Under the pieces are notes generated by a model. The model was not told the DNA's origin, ran no database searches, and saw only the letters and a program-made list of their open reading frames with translations. From Euryodendron excelsum (taxonomy: Eukaryota > Streptophyta > Magnoliopsida > Ericales > Pentaphylacaceae), in NCBI GenBank assembly GCA_033060915.1, contig CM065399.1:14895001-14959000 (forward strand): DNA of 64,000 nt, read 5' to 3'. The position numbers were made by a program, and so were the translations under genes. Of this stretch, positions 20,856 to 32,460 are shown piece by piece. Every line of letters begins with the position of its first letter. Position 1 is the first letter of the stretch.

Positions 20856-22994
20856 TTCAAGTTCTTGAAATTGAATATGTACTCATGATTTTTGAAAAAA
20901 AATCTAAATTTGCACACTCTCCAATTTATAAATGTCCCTCTCAAGTTTTTAAAAATATAATTTTCACATATATTTTATGAAATGCTTTTTAACTTGCTCC
21001 TCTGAAAGTTTACAAATATCTCTATTAAATATTTATTTTGCCTTAAATGCCTCATTGGATATTATATATATATATATATGGAATTTATCCGTGGTTGGCA
21101 ACCATCACCCTTCATCAATTTGAGTAAAACAGTACCCCAACTTGATCACCTTGAAGAAAACCAACATTGCCAGCCGTAGGATCATAAGATAGTACCATCG
21201 CCACATCTTGTGTGCCACATAATTATGATATATAGCACATGCAAGAACATGTCATAGCCTTCCCACGCTTGGTAGGGCGGAGAAATAGAAAAGCAGAGCG
21301 ACTCTGCATCAAGACATTCACGTTTTGGCCACATAAAATTTGTGGTGTATCATGTGTGCAAGATCGATGCTATTTGAACTTGTGTCCTTTACACTGTGTG
21401 AAGTATCTAAACAAAAACACAAGTATCGGTCACTCTGATAGGTCTGCTTAACTAAATAATCTGTGCCTTATCATGAATTGATGAGTTGTGAATGTTTGTC
21501 AACGTTCGTGAGAGTTTACTTGCTAGTGTCCTGCCTCAGATACATTCTCCAAGTCATTGAAAAACTGATTTCAGTATTAAAATTTGAGTTCCATCTCAAT
21601 GGGAACACTTGCCAATTGTTAAAAGAAACAGCCGACAAAAAGAGTTCCACTTCAAAATAATGAGAACAGGGCCTGGCCATGATGAAAAATATGAAGAAAG
21701 CGCCGACCAAAAAGAGTTCCACTTCAAAATGATGAGCACACGGCCGGGCCATGATGAAAAATATGAAGAAAGTGTGGGTTCTACACAAGGTAGAACTCAA
21801 TAATACATGCTAATCTTTGCCTTTAAGGCACATGTCAATCCGACCCATTTTTTTAATACTTTAATGTTTAAGAGAAAGATCAAGAAATTGAATTTTCAAC
21901 AGAGTTCTAAGTCATCCAAAATTTGGTCAAAAGTTAAATATGTTAATGATAGCTCAAGTTGTCCAACAAGAAATTATTCCAAATAATTATCACGTTGTGT
22001 GACTTTTACTCTTCAATTTTCAAAGTAAGTACAAATATACTCAAATAATAATGAAAGCCATGGCCATATGGGTGTCATCGTCATATGGAGTCCTTTTTTT
22101 TTATAATTGCAAGGGGTTAATCAAACTATTCAAGCTTAAACTCTTGTTAAAGAATGGTGTTATGTAAATAAATCATACTTAAATACGTTTAAAAACTCGT
22201 TAATTTTTTGAATTCGATTAGTTAAACTTATGTATGAATTAAAACTAAAATTAGAACAAACTACTCAAGTTCGTGACTGGCTCAATGAAAATTTTTTTAA
22301 AATCAGTTTGAAAGATTAAGAAACAAAACTTGAACACATTTTAAAATTTGATAAATTTTTAAATTAAATTTGAATAATATACTATTCAGCTCAACCCATT
22401 TACAACTCTAATAAGATGAGAGCCGTGAAATATTCCATTGTCACTAAAACCCCCATCAACCTGCTCCAAAAAGGGGAAAGAAATTTAAAGAGCTCAAATT
22501 AAGCTGGAGGACATTGATGCCGAAGGATATTTTAAAAAAACCCAAAGCATTAAGCCCCAGAAAAAACAAAAAAAAAAAAAAAAACAAAAGAAAGAAAAGG
22601 AAAGAAAATAGTTTTCTCCACAAAGGACAGCGAAAAGCAAAGTTTGCTCCCCCAAGCTCTGGTTTTTTCACACGTAAGACACTGGTGTGGGGGCTCTTCC
22701 AATCTCCTCAACAAATCGACTAATTAGATACGTGAAGGACAAGAAGATCCACAAATACAATTAGGCACATGAAGGACAAGAAGAAACCTCTACACAAATA
22801 ATGCAGTCCTATATATACTATCTACAAACTGGGCTTTGAAGAATCATTGTGGGTCTCTCTCTCTCTCTCTCAAGCAGCCTTCATACATCATGACCTGAAT
22901 AAGAATGAGTCGACTCCTAATGCAACAATCGACTTCAAAACCAAAACTCACCACATTTTTTTTCCTTTTACTTTTCTCTTTTTATTTTTTTTTT
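20856..22994. other. Non-coding intergenic sequence
   Basis: AT-rich. It contains a TA microsatellite (about 21062-21080), the 71-bp tandem duplication listed separately, and a TC tract at 22855-22871. No gene is recognised; short open frames lack any family resemblance. Confidence 0.45.
21631..21772. repeat. 71-bp tandem duplication
   Basis: Two head-to-tail units start GCCGAC(C)AAAAAGAGTTCCAC (21631 and 21702) and both continue through GGCC.GGCCATGATGAAAAAT. Differences are few, so the duplication is fairly recent. Confidence 0.8.
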
Positions 22995-23309
22995 TCTGTT
23001 TGGTTTCTTAAAAAAATTGAAACAAAAGTGGAAGAGAGAGAATGCTTTTACACTCTTTACTTTTTTCTCTCTTTCCCTCATTTTCTCCTTTCTTTCGCTC
23101 CTAGGTAAAATCAAACAAGAAAAGCAAAAATTTCAATTATTTTCTCTTCCCTTCCCCATCTTTGCCTTCCCCCCCCCAAAAAAAAAAGTTTCAAACAGGC
23201 TGTTTCCTTTCGGTCCCAGGTAAAATCAAACAGCAAAAGCAAAAATTTCAATTATTCCCCCCCCCCCCCCCCCCCGGGGCACGCGAAAAAAAAAGTTTCA
23301 AACAGGCTG
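22995..23309. mobile_element. Tourist-like MITE, copy 2, with duplicated right half
   Basis: The right end AAACAGGCTG occurs twice (ending at 23202 and 23309). The preceding stretch starting GGTAAAATCAAACA (from about 23104 and 23220) is tandemly duplicated. The left end (CTGTTTGG, 22996) is degraded. The second unit contains a run of 19 C followed by GGGG (23257-23279). Confidence 0.6.
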
Positions 23310-23312
23310 TAA

Positions 23313-23710
23313 GATAACAAGAAGAAGAAAGAATGAAAAAAAAGAAGAAAGTGCAGTCAATTTGCCTGTAATTCCCAGTAAGCATGGCCCGGAACCACAA
23401 GCTCAAACATAGGAATACTAACATCAAATAATGCCAGAGAAACAAGTCAATTGTAATTTCAGCTCAAGCAACAGAGCTAGACATTTTTAATGATTGACAA
23501 CACGAAAAATGTATAATTATTTATTCTATTTACAATATATCTTGCCTATAGTTAAGGTTGATATGGATACATGAATACAACCTTTATGTAAATACTGGGT
23601 GATTGGAAATACTTATAAAGCAATGCTAACCGAACAGTACGCCAATACTCCCCTCAAAACCGGATATAATAAGGTTAAAACCTATGTACATGTAAAATTA
23701 AAGAACGTAT
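23313..23710. other. 3' flank of J20-like gene
   Basis: AT-rich, non-coding; it lies just beyond the stop codon of the minus-strand J20-like gene and probably includes its 3' UTR. No polyadenylation signal could be assigned with confidence. Confidence 0.4.
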
Positions 23711-25836
23711 TCATGGTTCAGCCGCCGACTCATTCCTCTGCCTCCTCATTCGTGCTCCCCATGACATATTTCCTCGAGCATCATTATTCATGCTTCTTCT
23801 CTTCAGCTCCGATAGCTGGGCCTGCCAACGCGTCTTCCACTCGCTTCTTTCCTCCATTTGCTGATTCAAAAGAAAGCCCAAATCAATACAAGGTGATAAA
23901 AAGAAAATCAGAGTCCCAAATCCAAAACTAAAACAAAGAACACTTCTACAAAAATAACTCTTCAAGAGAGGAGAAAGGCAAATAACAGAAACCACACAAA
24001 AGAATTCCATTACATTTTCAATAGCAATAGGAGGCCATATCCTTTACTCCAAGAGAAATACCTACATTTTGAAATTCTTAACAAAAATGCATTAACACCC
24101 ATTATTTTTTTTTAAAAAGGTAATGCAAAAGAACATTTTTTCCTTTTTTTCATTCCACGAGTTCAAAAAAGTGTCAGACAAGGGTCTTATGTTGACAAGA
24201 CACCAACTATCCCTATAAGGCTATAACAAAATGTCCTATGAGCCTCTTCTCTTCTCTTTTTCCTTTGCTCTTTTTTTTTTTTTTGTCTTTTTTTTTCTGG
24301 GCAAGTGTCCTATACAGGATACCCAATCACACAAAAATAGATAAATAAATAAATAAAAGGTAACATCCTGATTCACTAAATTGATGAGCTAAACCTTCAT
24401 TACTCGTACCAAATCAACCCCAAAAACAATCATCTTCTTGTTTTTTATTTTTATTTTCTGTTTTTGGAGGGGGATTGGATACGATCGCCATATGTGCATG
24501 CCAAGACATATAAACACAAAAAGGCACATCAAGAAAAAAAGAAATTCAGAACTCGGGTAAAACAGTCAAGTTCTATTGGTCCCATAAACATAAATTCACC
24601 AATTAATTTTCAAATTGTCACGAAGGAAAGGTTAACCACTGAAAATAGTGGCAACCAAATCATAGCTTGAGTACTAAAATCAGCATATGAAGCAATAAAC
24701 CTTTGACTGCCCAAATCGGTTGTGGAATGTGAAGAAAGCAACCAAAGGGGGGAAAATTTTTTTTGAAAAGTCTCTCGCCCCCAAACTCAAAAAAATTCAA
24801 CTGGTGGGTGCTATTTTCTCTCCTACTTAAGATGTAAAAATCCTTAAGATAATGATAGATAAAGGAGATGATGTATAAACCCACAAACCTTTTCATTTCC
24901 TTCATCAAATTTTCTTTACCTACCTATTTTACAAACTGAAAAGAAAGTGAGTTATTTAGCATTTTCTTTTTTCTAAGGTCACCAAATCCACGAACCAAAC
25001 CGAGCTTAAACAGTTTATTCAGGAAGACAATCTCAAATCAAAGCTAGACGGAAATGCACACAGATCAAAAACATCAAGAACAATACCAAACTAACCCACA
25101 AAAAATCAAGGAGAAAGAAAAAGATATACATAGATACATATATAATAATGCATAATCACGAACAACGAACAAAGAATTCAGCAAAAATCCGCCAATCCCC
25201 CAGACACCAAATCAATTCCCACCACACAACTACAAATCAGATTAAAAAAAAAAAAGCAGACCCATATCAGAACACGCAGTGAACACCACCAAAGCAACCC
25301 AAAAAAACAAATAAACGCTAGACTACCTCATCGCTCTGGTAACGCCTTCGAGCCGAGAAGGCGAGGTGAAGCCCCCTGGCCAAATCTGTGTCATACAGAG
25401 CCCTCCGGCTCGGGTCGGAAAGCGTCTCGTAGGCCTCCTGCACCCGGATGAACCTCCGGGTATACTCCTCGACGCAATCCGGCGGCGACATGTCCGGGTG
25501 GTACTTCCGGGCCAGCTGCTTGTACGCCTGCTTTATCTCCACCGGAGACCCCGTCTCCGAGATGCCCAGAAGCTCGTAGAAGCTCATCGTGTCCATCGCC
25601 GACGGCGAAGGCGGCGACGCGACGGAGCCATCGGTGAAAGCGGCCTTGGTTCTGAATGGTCCTTTCCGGGACCGGATCGAGACCCGGGATTTTGGGAGGT
25701 GGGTAGTCAAGGAAACGCGGAGAAAAGTGTCGGGCATGGTGGTCCGGGTGGTGGTACCCAGGGAGAGGGAGGGTTTGGCTGGGAGGAGAGAGAAGCGAGG
25801 GCCGCTTCTTGGTGTGACTCCATAGTTGCAGCACAT
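23711..25836 (-). CDS. J20: Chloroplast DnaJ (J20-type) co-chaperone, two exons 25836-25327 and 23860-23711
   Basis: J20 is a plastid J-protein that hands damaged clients, notably the isoprenoid-pathway enzyme DXS, to Hsp70 for refolding or Clp degradation. Exon 1 encodes 170 residues and stops at a GAG/GTAGTC donor; exon 2 starts after ...GAATCAG in phase 0 and adds 49 residues plus TGA, giving 219. Residues 1-80 are rich in Ser, Thr, Pro and Arg with few acids, as in chloroplast transit peptides. The J domain spans about 85-150: FYELLG start, helix II IKQAYKQLARKY, the essential HPD at 113-115, helix III FIRVQEAYETLSD. The C-terminal exon has the family-typical SEWKTRWQAQLSELKRRS and MSWGARMRRQ. 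Arabidopsis J20 is about 197 residues. The start is the first in-frame ATG with a family-like N-terminus; Met34 is a weaker alternative. It faces the CER26-like gene tail-to-tail. Confidence 0.92.
23861..25326 (-). other. Intron of J20-like gene (1466 bp)
   Basis: Minus-strand GTAGTC donor next to 25327 and ...TTGAATCAG acceptor next to 23860. The intron is AT-rich with poly-T and poly-A tracts; no repeat family of this window was recognised in it. Confidence 0.85.
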
Positions 25837-25950
25837 CTCTCTTCTATTTTTCCCTCTCTCCTGTGCGTTTTCTCTCTCTAAAATTAACTTTGAGAGGCGA
25901 AAAGAGTAGAATGGTGGGGTTACCTTTTGGTGGTTAAGAGAATTGCCGTG

Positions 25951-25958
25951 TACTTATA
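25951..25958 (-). promoter_or_regulatory. Candidate TATA box of J20-like gene
   Basis: On the minus strand the sequence reads TATAAGTA about 115 bp before the ATG. This would place transcription start near 25920 and a pyrimidine-rich 5' leader of about 85 nt. Position and sequence are plausible but unproven. Confidence 0.4.
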
Positions 25959-26089
25959 GTCAAGAGAGTTAGGAATTTAAGGATTGATGAAGACCGGATT
26001 ATAAAAATGGGTAACCCAACACACCTGAAATTGCGTGGGTATAGGCACCGCTTGTTTAGCGCGTATGGCATCACCCGGTTAGAAATTAT

Positions 26090-26262
26090 CCATGGGTGAC
26101 GTGACATTACAACATTATATTAATATAGTGTGACAGTTTATACTATTATTTGTATGACAAATTTTTAAATTTAAAATTTTTGACATATAAAAAAAATATT
26201 ATGTATTATAATTTGAATAAAATGTTATAATGATATAATGTGACGATTACTTAAATAATTAT
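26090..26262. mobile_element. Small MITE with GTGACATT-type inverted ends
   Basis: CGTGACATTACAACATTAT at the left pairs imperfectly with the inverse of ATAATGATATAATGTGACGA at the right. The interior is AT-rich. It is related in style to about 4690-4850. Confidence 0.5.
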
Positions 26263-26907
26263 TTATTCGGAAGGTTTGGTTGGGCTAAAATACTTTGATA
26301 ATTTATAACAAAATTTGTAATTGCGTGTGTACTTTGGTAATTTATTAGTCCACAAATACTAAAAACTTTTGCCTTTTTTTCTTTGGAAAATAACACTAAC
26401 ATCTTATCAACTTTTTGAGATATATAAATAGCCCCTTAAAATTTGAAATTACAATTGAACTTCATTTTATCCCACTATTTATATACCACAATAACTCATT
26501 AGTTAACAATCTTAATTATTAAACGACAGAAAAATCGAATTTGGCGATTTGAAATTAGAATGTGACTAAATTGTTCTTTCAAAAAATTTAATTAAAAACA
26601 TATAAACACATTTATTGCTAATTGTGAATAAAATATAAAAAAAATATTTGTAACCATTAGCAATATAGGTAATTATGTTTTAATTATGGTGTGATTGACC
26701 ACAACCAACCCTCCCTTACCCCAAATCTGCATCCCGATTCCTAACCTCAAACCTTCTCGCTCACCACCACCAAAGATCGTCTCTTTATTTCTTTGGCTCT
26801 TCTCTTCTCGGCCCATCTAATTGCCCCCATCACCAGCTTCCAACCCCACCGCCATAGATAAACTCATTTCTATTTTGCTAGTTATTGTCTATATATATGA
26901 AAGGAAA

Positions 26908-27085
26908 ATGTTATTCTTTTAAAATTTTTGTACAGAATTTTGAGCCAGAATAATATGGCAGTGTCAATTTTATAATTAAAATGCATATTGGTGGGTTCTT
27001 TGTTTTAAAGTGATAAACCCACAACTCAACTACATCATTCTGATTCAAAATTCTGTATGAATTTTTTAGATGTATAGTATAACCC
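26908..27085. mobile_element. Foldback MITE (CAGAATTTTGA arms)
   Basis: TACAGAATTTTGAGCCAGAAT at the left is the near-perfect inverse of ATTCTGATTCAAAATTCTGTA at the right, giving a roughly 175-bp hairpin unit. Similar but more degraded units lie at about 11600-11815, 17950-18120, 28790-28950 and 30400-30592. Confidence 0.6.
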
Positions 27086-27179
27086 TATATGAAAATATAT
27101 ATCAACATAACACTTTTTACACGCGCACACACAAGCACTTAAATACATATCTTCAATCGCCATTGGCATAGTGGTGCCA

Positions 27180-27520
27180 ATCACTCCCATCGTCATGTTT
27201 AATTGCAAGCTCAAGCACCACTCCACCTTCAAAACCTAACCAATTAGTGTTGATGAATATGGATTCAAGCCTATGACTGAATATGCATTATCCATTTCAT
27301 CGTAGTAGTGGTTTGGTTCGATGATGGTGGGATAGTAAAATTTAGGCGGTTTTCACTTGTGAGGCTACCTTTGGCTAGTATCTACACCCTGAAAACCTGA
27401 TCAATTGCCATTGATGAAGATTTGAGTCCAAGCCCATGACTGATAATGCCTCATCCATCTGCATGCTAGTTGTGCTTGGGGCCGATGATGGGGATAGTTA
27501 AATTTAGGTGGGCTTTAGGT
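27180..27520. repeat. Imperfect tandem duplication of about 170 bp
   Basis: Paired phrases (AAAACCTAACCAATTAGTGTTGA / AAAACCTGATCAATTGCCATTGA, then CAAGCC.ATGACTGA.AATGC, GATGATGG.GGATAGT.AAATTTAGG) recur in order about 170 bp apart. No function is apparent. Confidence 0.6.
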
Positions 27521-27959
27521 TAATGGCAAAGCATTATAGGAGAGATAGATAGACAAAAAGAGCAACAGCGGCCGTGGAGATTTGGGTTGCAGAGATAGGC
27601 ACTACAGAGGTGGGTGATCAGTAGGACGAGTGAAGATTGAGTGAATTAACTCAATTAAAATTGGTGAATGAATAACCAAGACACTCATTTGTAATATCAA
27701 AAGAACAAAGAGTAAAAGTACTACTTTCTCGTCACCGTTAACCAACGTCACTATTTGGTGGGAAGGTAATATTTCATGAACTTGAAGAGATCTACACATA
27801 GTTATTAGAAACATGAGGGGTGCGTTAGAGTAATTTTTCCTTTTTGTAATGTCTTTCTTTTCTTTTTTATTTCTTTTTTCTCTTGTTTCGTTTTCTGTAT
27901 ATCATGTATCTTTATATGCATGCTCGTCTTCGGCCCTTTTTCCTTTCCCATCTTTTTGC

Positions 27960-28800
27960 TTGAGGCTGAAAAGAGGAAGGTTAGGAAGGTGACACATCCC
28001 TTCTGGAGTTAGGGAGAAAAACTTTACTTATTGTGAGTGGCTTAGGATTAAGAATTGCTGAAAGTAGGTAGACTCTTCACGCATTTAATAGCAAGGGTAA
28101 TATGGTAATTAGGCACCCACACTTGCTAAAAGTCTTTGCCCCTGAGCTTTCTAAATGTCTTTTCCCTACTTTTGTGCTGGTCTTCTAAGTGGTCATCAAC
28201 ACAACTCCACACAAATTATCTAGGACTAGAATGTTAGATATACAACTTGAGTGTAGTGGTAAGTATATCTATTGTGATCTGGATTTCACGAGCACGAAAC
28301 ATGAAAATAGTCTTCCCATACAAAGGGATAGTATTTATATATGACAATATTTCTCGTGCGACTAAGATAAGGCACATATTTTTTGTCATAAAAGATGAAT
28401 GGCCCAAAAATATTTGGAAGGAAAAAAAGTCAAATTTGCTAGTTCAGCTTTTGAACTGATTGGGCACAATGATACCTAATGATCTCACTTTGGTCAATTG
28501 AAAATTTTTCCTAAACGTATGCATTCTAGTAACCTGATTGATTTTTTTAACGAACAATTAGTAATGAAAAGTAAAAGGAGAAAAAGGAGGGAAAAAGAAG
28601 GGAAAGAAGAATCAAATGTTCATATTGGTTGATTTGAAGCTGGAAAGAAAAGAAGCTAGGTTAAGAAGATTCATGTTATCTAGATAAAAATTGACTTTCA
28701 GCTTTGTGACTGGTTTTCGAGAAGAAAACCAAGGACCACAGTTCATCTTTTGAATGATGTTTCTAAATTCCTGGTAAAACTAGATGGAAAATGTTAATTT
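27960..28800. repeat. Triplicated segment, copy 1
   Basis: It shares ordered blocks with 30295-32460 and 41800-42960: GTCATAAAAGAT, GGAAGGAAAAAA, TGCTAGTTCAGCT, GGCACAATGATACCTAA, CATCTAGATAAA or similar, and GACTTTCAGCTTTG. Near 28160 it reads AGCTTTCTAAATGTC without interruption, where the other copies carry a MITE. A degraded SINE-like stretch (GTGATCTGGATTTCACGAGC, about 28274) is present. Confidence 0.7.
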
Positions 28801-30294
28801 TTTAGAAAAATTTGTCAAAAAATTCCAACACAATAATGTAGCGTGAGAATTATCGTAATTAAGAATTATCACAATGGATATTTTCGTTTTAAAAATAAAT
28901 GAATTTTGTATGAATTTTTTATTTGTAGCAATAAAGCCGTTCTATAAAAGAAAATTTTGAAAGCAAACTAACACAGATAATAAATGGAACCTCACAGTAG
29001 GCTTACATTTTGATAAAATCGTACAAAGGAAAAATATGTATCTCTCACAAATTCACATTAGATTAAAACAAAAAAAATAAAAACCACTATTGAATACCAC
29101 CCAAATAACTCATCCAAATCAAAGTGGAACTCATAACATATATACAAATCTAAAGAATTGTTGAAATACAAAAAAAAAACTAGGAAAAAAACCAACGTAT
29201 GTGGAGAATAAATCATGAAACCCGACAAATTTAGAGCTAAAACAATTCTTTCTTTGAAAGTTGGAGAAGCACGTGAAACTTATATATTTATTTATCGAAA
29301 GAATGTCCAACAACTTGATAAGCTTAGTTTAAACAATAAAAATTCAAACAACAGATTCACATATTTATCTTATCAATTTGTATACTCTTTTATATATAGC
29401 ACCTAAATATGTGCTCGACATATATCCCAATTCATTTGTTTAAAATGATATTATGACCAATTAGCATGCGACAGATAACACATATAAGATAATGTTTATT
29501 AGATTTACACTTCATCCTATATTATTGTTGGTAAGTAAGGGGAAAATTACTTGCATTGAAAAACTATTTAAGTTTCTAAACTTGGATTAGTAAAAAAATA
29601 AAGTTGGGTAGGTTGAGGATTAGGTAGATACAGTAGGGATTACGATTAATATATCCCTAAAAGTTCAAATTTAGTGATATTAGAAATTTAATGAAATTAT
29701 AACACCTCATGATAAAACAATATTTAAAAAATATATATCAAATAGTGTGACTGCAACTCATAACATATGAAAGAAAAAAAAAATGGCTTAAACTTCATTT
29801 TATTTTATTGTTCCTAATTCTTAGGTCGATAGGTTGAAGATTAGGGAGATGCATTCAGCGAAGATTAAGTTTAGTATAACATAACAATTCAAACTTAGTG
29901 ATATTATGATAGAAATCTAATGAAATTAAACAATATTTAAAGAAATATATCAATATATATTGTGAACAATTTGCTTGGAACCCATAATACATGAGAAATA
30001 AAGCTTGTTTAGGTTAAAACTTCATAATTTTTAGGAACTAAATATACTTCCAATAGCATAGGGACATATATATTTTTTATATTTTATAAATTGAAAATAA
30101 GGAGAAAAAAGAGTTAGAACTTTCCAGTTTAAAGAGCTAACAATATTTTGCTATTACAATGGTTTAGATAAGGGTTTTCTTATATACATTTCGGCATGTA
30201 CACGGTCTTATCTTATGCCCTTTTTCAAGAAATTACTTAGTGCGCCAGGAGCATTGAATAATTTCTCCCTTTTTTCCTATCCTATCTGCCAATT
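28801..30294. other. Non-coding AT-rich spacer
   Basis: No gene. A degraded foldback MITE is likely at about 28790-28950. Two similar passages at about 29600-29760 and 29825-29990 (AGGTTGAGGATTAGG / AGGTTGAAGATTAGG, AACAATATTTAAA) show an old local duplication. Confidence 0.4.
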
Positions 30295-30719
30295 GAGGCT
30301 GAAAAGAGGAAGGTTAGGACTTAGGAGGGCTTTCCATTTTGGAATTAGGAGAAATGCAATACTTTAGCTACTTCTTGTGAGAAGGTTATTATAAAGAAAA
30401 TGCTAATCTTACAAAAAATTTAAACAAAAACTCTCACCAGAATGATATAGCAGCAACAATTTTGTAATTAAAAGTCATTATAGTAGGTATTTTGTTTTGA
30501 AATGAAAGACTTTCATTTCAACATATTATTCTGTATAAAAATTATATATGAATTTTATGTTTGTATAGCATTACCTTATTAGAAATGGTGAGATTGACTC
30601 AGAATTGCTGAAAGTGGTACACACCTCACACCTTTAATAGCAAGGGTCATATGGTATTTAAGCCCCCACATTTGCTAAGAGTCCTGCCCCTAGCTCTGTC
30701 TAGTTTCAATTCTTAATTT

Positions 30720-31130
30720 TTGTTTTCGTTACTTTCCTTTTTCGCAAAAATTAAATAGAATACATCTTTGATATTTGAATATATATATTATTAATTTTTT
30801 TACAAATATTCATTTAATTTTGTGTATGATAATGGGTAGCGACATTGGGTGGTAGGGATGGTTGGTGGCGGCGCGGTGGTGGGAGTGGGTACGTGGGACG
30901 GAGGCGGTGGTGGCGGTGGTTGTTGGTAATGGGTGGCGAGAGAAGAAGAGGGAGGCTTGTTTTAAAAAAAAATGCAAAAAAATGAAAAAACTTTTGTTTT
31001 GGTTCAATTTTGTGAAATTGTTTTCAAATGTTTGATAACAATTACAAAAAATATGTTGTTTTCTCTTTTACAAGAACTTTAAAAATAAAAACGAAAACAG
31101 AAAACTCATGTTATGAAACAAGCAAAGCTT
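30720..31130. mobile_element. MITE with GGTGG-rich core
   Basis: Inverted ends rich in TTTTGTTTTCG / CGAAAACAGAAAA surround a GGTGGTGG-rich minisatellite core (30835-30950). TTTCAA flanks both ends. A relative in the same orientation lies at 41950-42236, also between TTTCAA repeats. Copy 1 of the segment lacks it. Confidence 0.6.
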
Positions 31131-31869
31131 TCAAAATGTCTATGCCTATTTTATGCTTTTATTTCATTTTATTTTTTTTTCTAACTTTTTACCAACATGA
31201 GTGAAAAGCTAATTTTGAATAAGAAATTCACAATAGTATCAATTGATTAAATAAGTATAAATACAAATACGAGAGTAATTAGTGAAATGATTATATGGAA
31301 GAAACTATTACATTCATGGCCACCATAATTTAAAATTTGATTAAGAGTTGCTTAAGAGTGATGTACAACTCTAATGGCAAGGTTACATAGGTAATTCAAT
31401 ACGCCCACATAAGCTAAAACTAGAGGGAGAAATGGAATCTTGGAATTTTTTTTTTTTAAAGGAAAAACTAGGAATCCGAATAGAATCCAGATTAAACAAG
31501 TGATCATCAACACACAATTATACACAAATTTTGTAGCAGGAAGTTTGATCCCTTGTGACCTAGATGTCACCGATTCACAAAACACGAAAGGGTCTCTTTG
31601 CACAAAAAGATAATCTTTAGATCTTGCTGTAATAGGAGTCTCGAACATTGAGTTACCCTTTTAATGTCTATAAAATGCTTACCTTTTAAGATATGGCGCA
31701 AAGTTTTTCGTCATAAAAGATAGATGACCCAAAAACATGTGGAAGGAAAAAACATCAAATTTGCTAGTTCAGCTGCTGAATTGAGCACAATGATCCCTAA
31801 AGATCTAACTTTGTTCAATTGTAATTTTGTCCTAAACACATGCATTCTAGTAACTTGTTTGACGTTTTA

Positions 31870-32134
31870 CAGCATATTTGGAAATTGGGGCAGGAAGGGA
31901 AAGAAATTTTTTTTAAAAATTTTCTCTTTACCCTGTGTGATTCTACTTAGGATGAAAAGGAAAGCGGATCAAAAGAGGGAAGAGAGAGAAAAGTAAGGAA
32001 AAAAAATTAATCACTCTCTCTCTTTTTTTTATTTTTTATTTTCTTTCATTTTATTTTTTGTAAAGCCAAACAAAAAAGAGAAACTATTTTTTTTCTTTTT
32101 TTTTCCTTTCTTTGTCCAAGTTCTAAACAGGTTG
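31870..32134. mobile_element. Tourist-like MITE, copy 3
   Basis: CAGCATATTTGGAA to TTCTAAACAGGTTG, 265 bp, nearly the same length as the copy at 17492-17754 and with the same purine-left, pyrimidine-right layout. Flanks are TTA and ATA. The corresponding site in segment copies 1 and 3 appears uninserted. Confidence 0.65.
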
Positions 32135-32460
32135 ATAACAAACAAATAGTAATGAAAGAGAAAGGAAACAAAGGAGGAAAAACTGGAAAGGGAAAAAAAG
32201 AATGAAATGGTCATATTGGCTGATGTGAAGCTGGAATGAAAAGAAGCAAGGTTAGGAAGATTAATGTGACCATCTAGAATCATCTAGATAAAGATGGACT
32301 TTCAGCTTTGTGAGTGGTTTCCGAGAATTAAATCAAGGGCCCCAGTTTCAGCTTTTGAATGGTGCTTCTAAATTCCTTATCAAACTACGTTATTTCACTT
32401 CTTACTGTGTAAGGGTTTACTTACTCCCTTGTCATTGTATCACATGTAGATAGTTTATAT

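Larger units (their letters stand above)
25959..27959. other. Intergenic region upstream of J20-like gene
   Basis: Two MITE-like units (26090-26262 and 26908-27085) and an imperfect tandem duplication (27180-27520) are listed separately. At 26700-26880 a C-rich patch is non-coding. No further gene was seen. Confidence 0.45.
30295..32460. repeat. Triplicated segment, copy 2
   Basis: Starts GAGGCTGAAAAGAGGAAGGTTAGG, as in copy 1 at 27962. It contains a MITE (30720-31130), a SINE-like patch with GTGACCTAGATGTCACCGA (about 31555), the TTTTTCGTCATAAAAGAT block (about 31704) and a Tourist-like MITE (31870-32134). It ends in the GACTTTCAGCTTTGTGA block (about 32300). Non-coding. Confidence 0.7.

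Noticed and set aside
20669..20980. Open frame with a poly-proline stretch (and poly-glycine on the opposite strand)
   Set aside because: The residues come only from the poly-C tract; no family resemblance on either side.
25366..25881. Long + strand open frame, Arg-rich, over the J20-like exon
   Set aside because: It is the antisense shadow of the GC-rich first exon of the J20-like gene, which has clear family motifs on the other strand.
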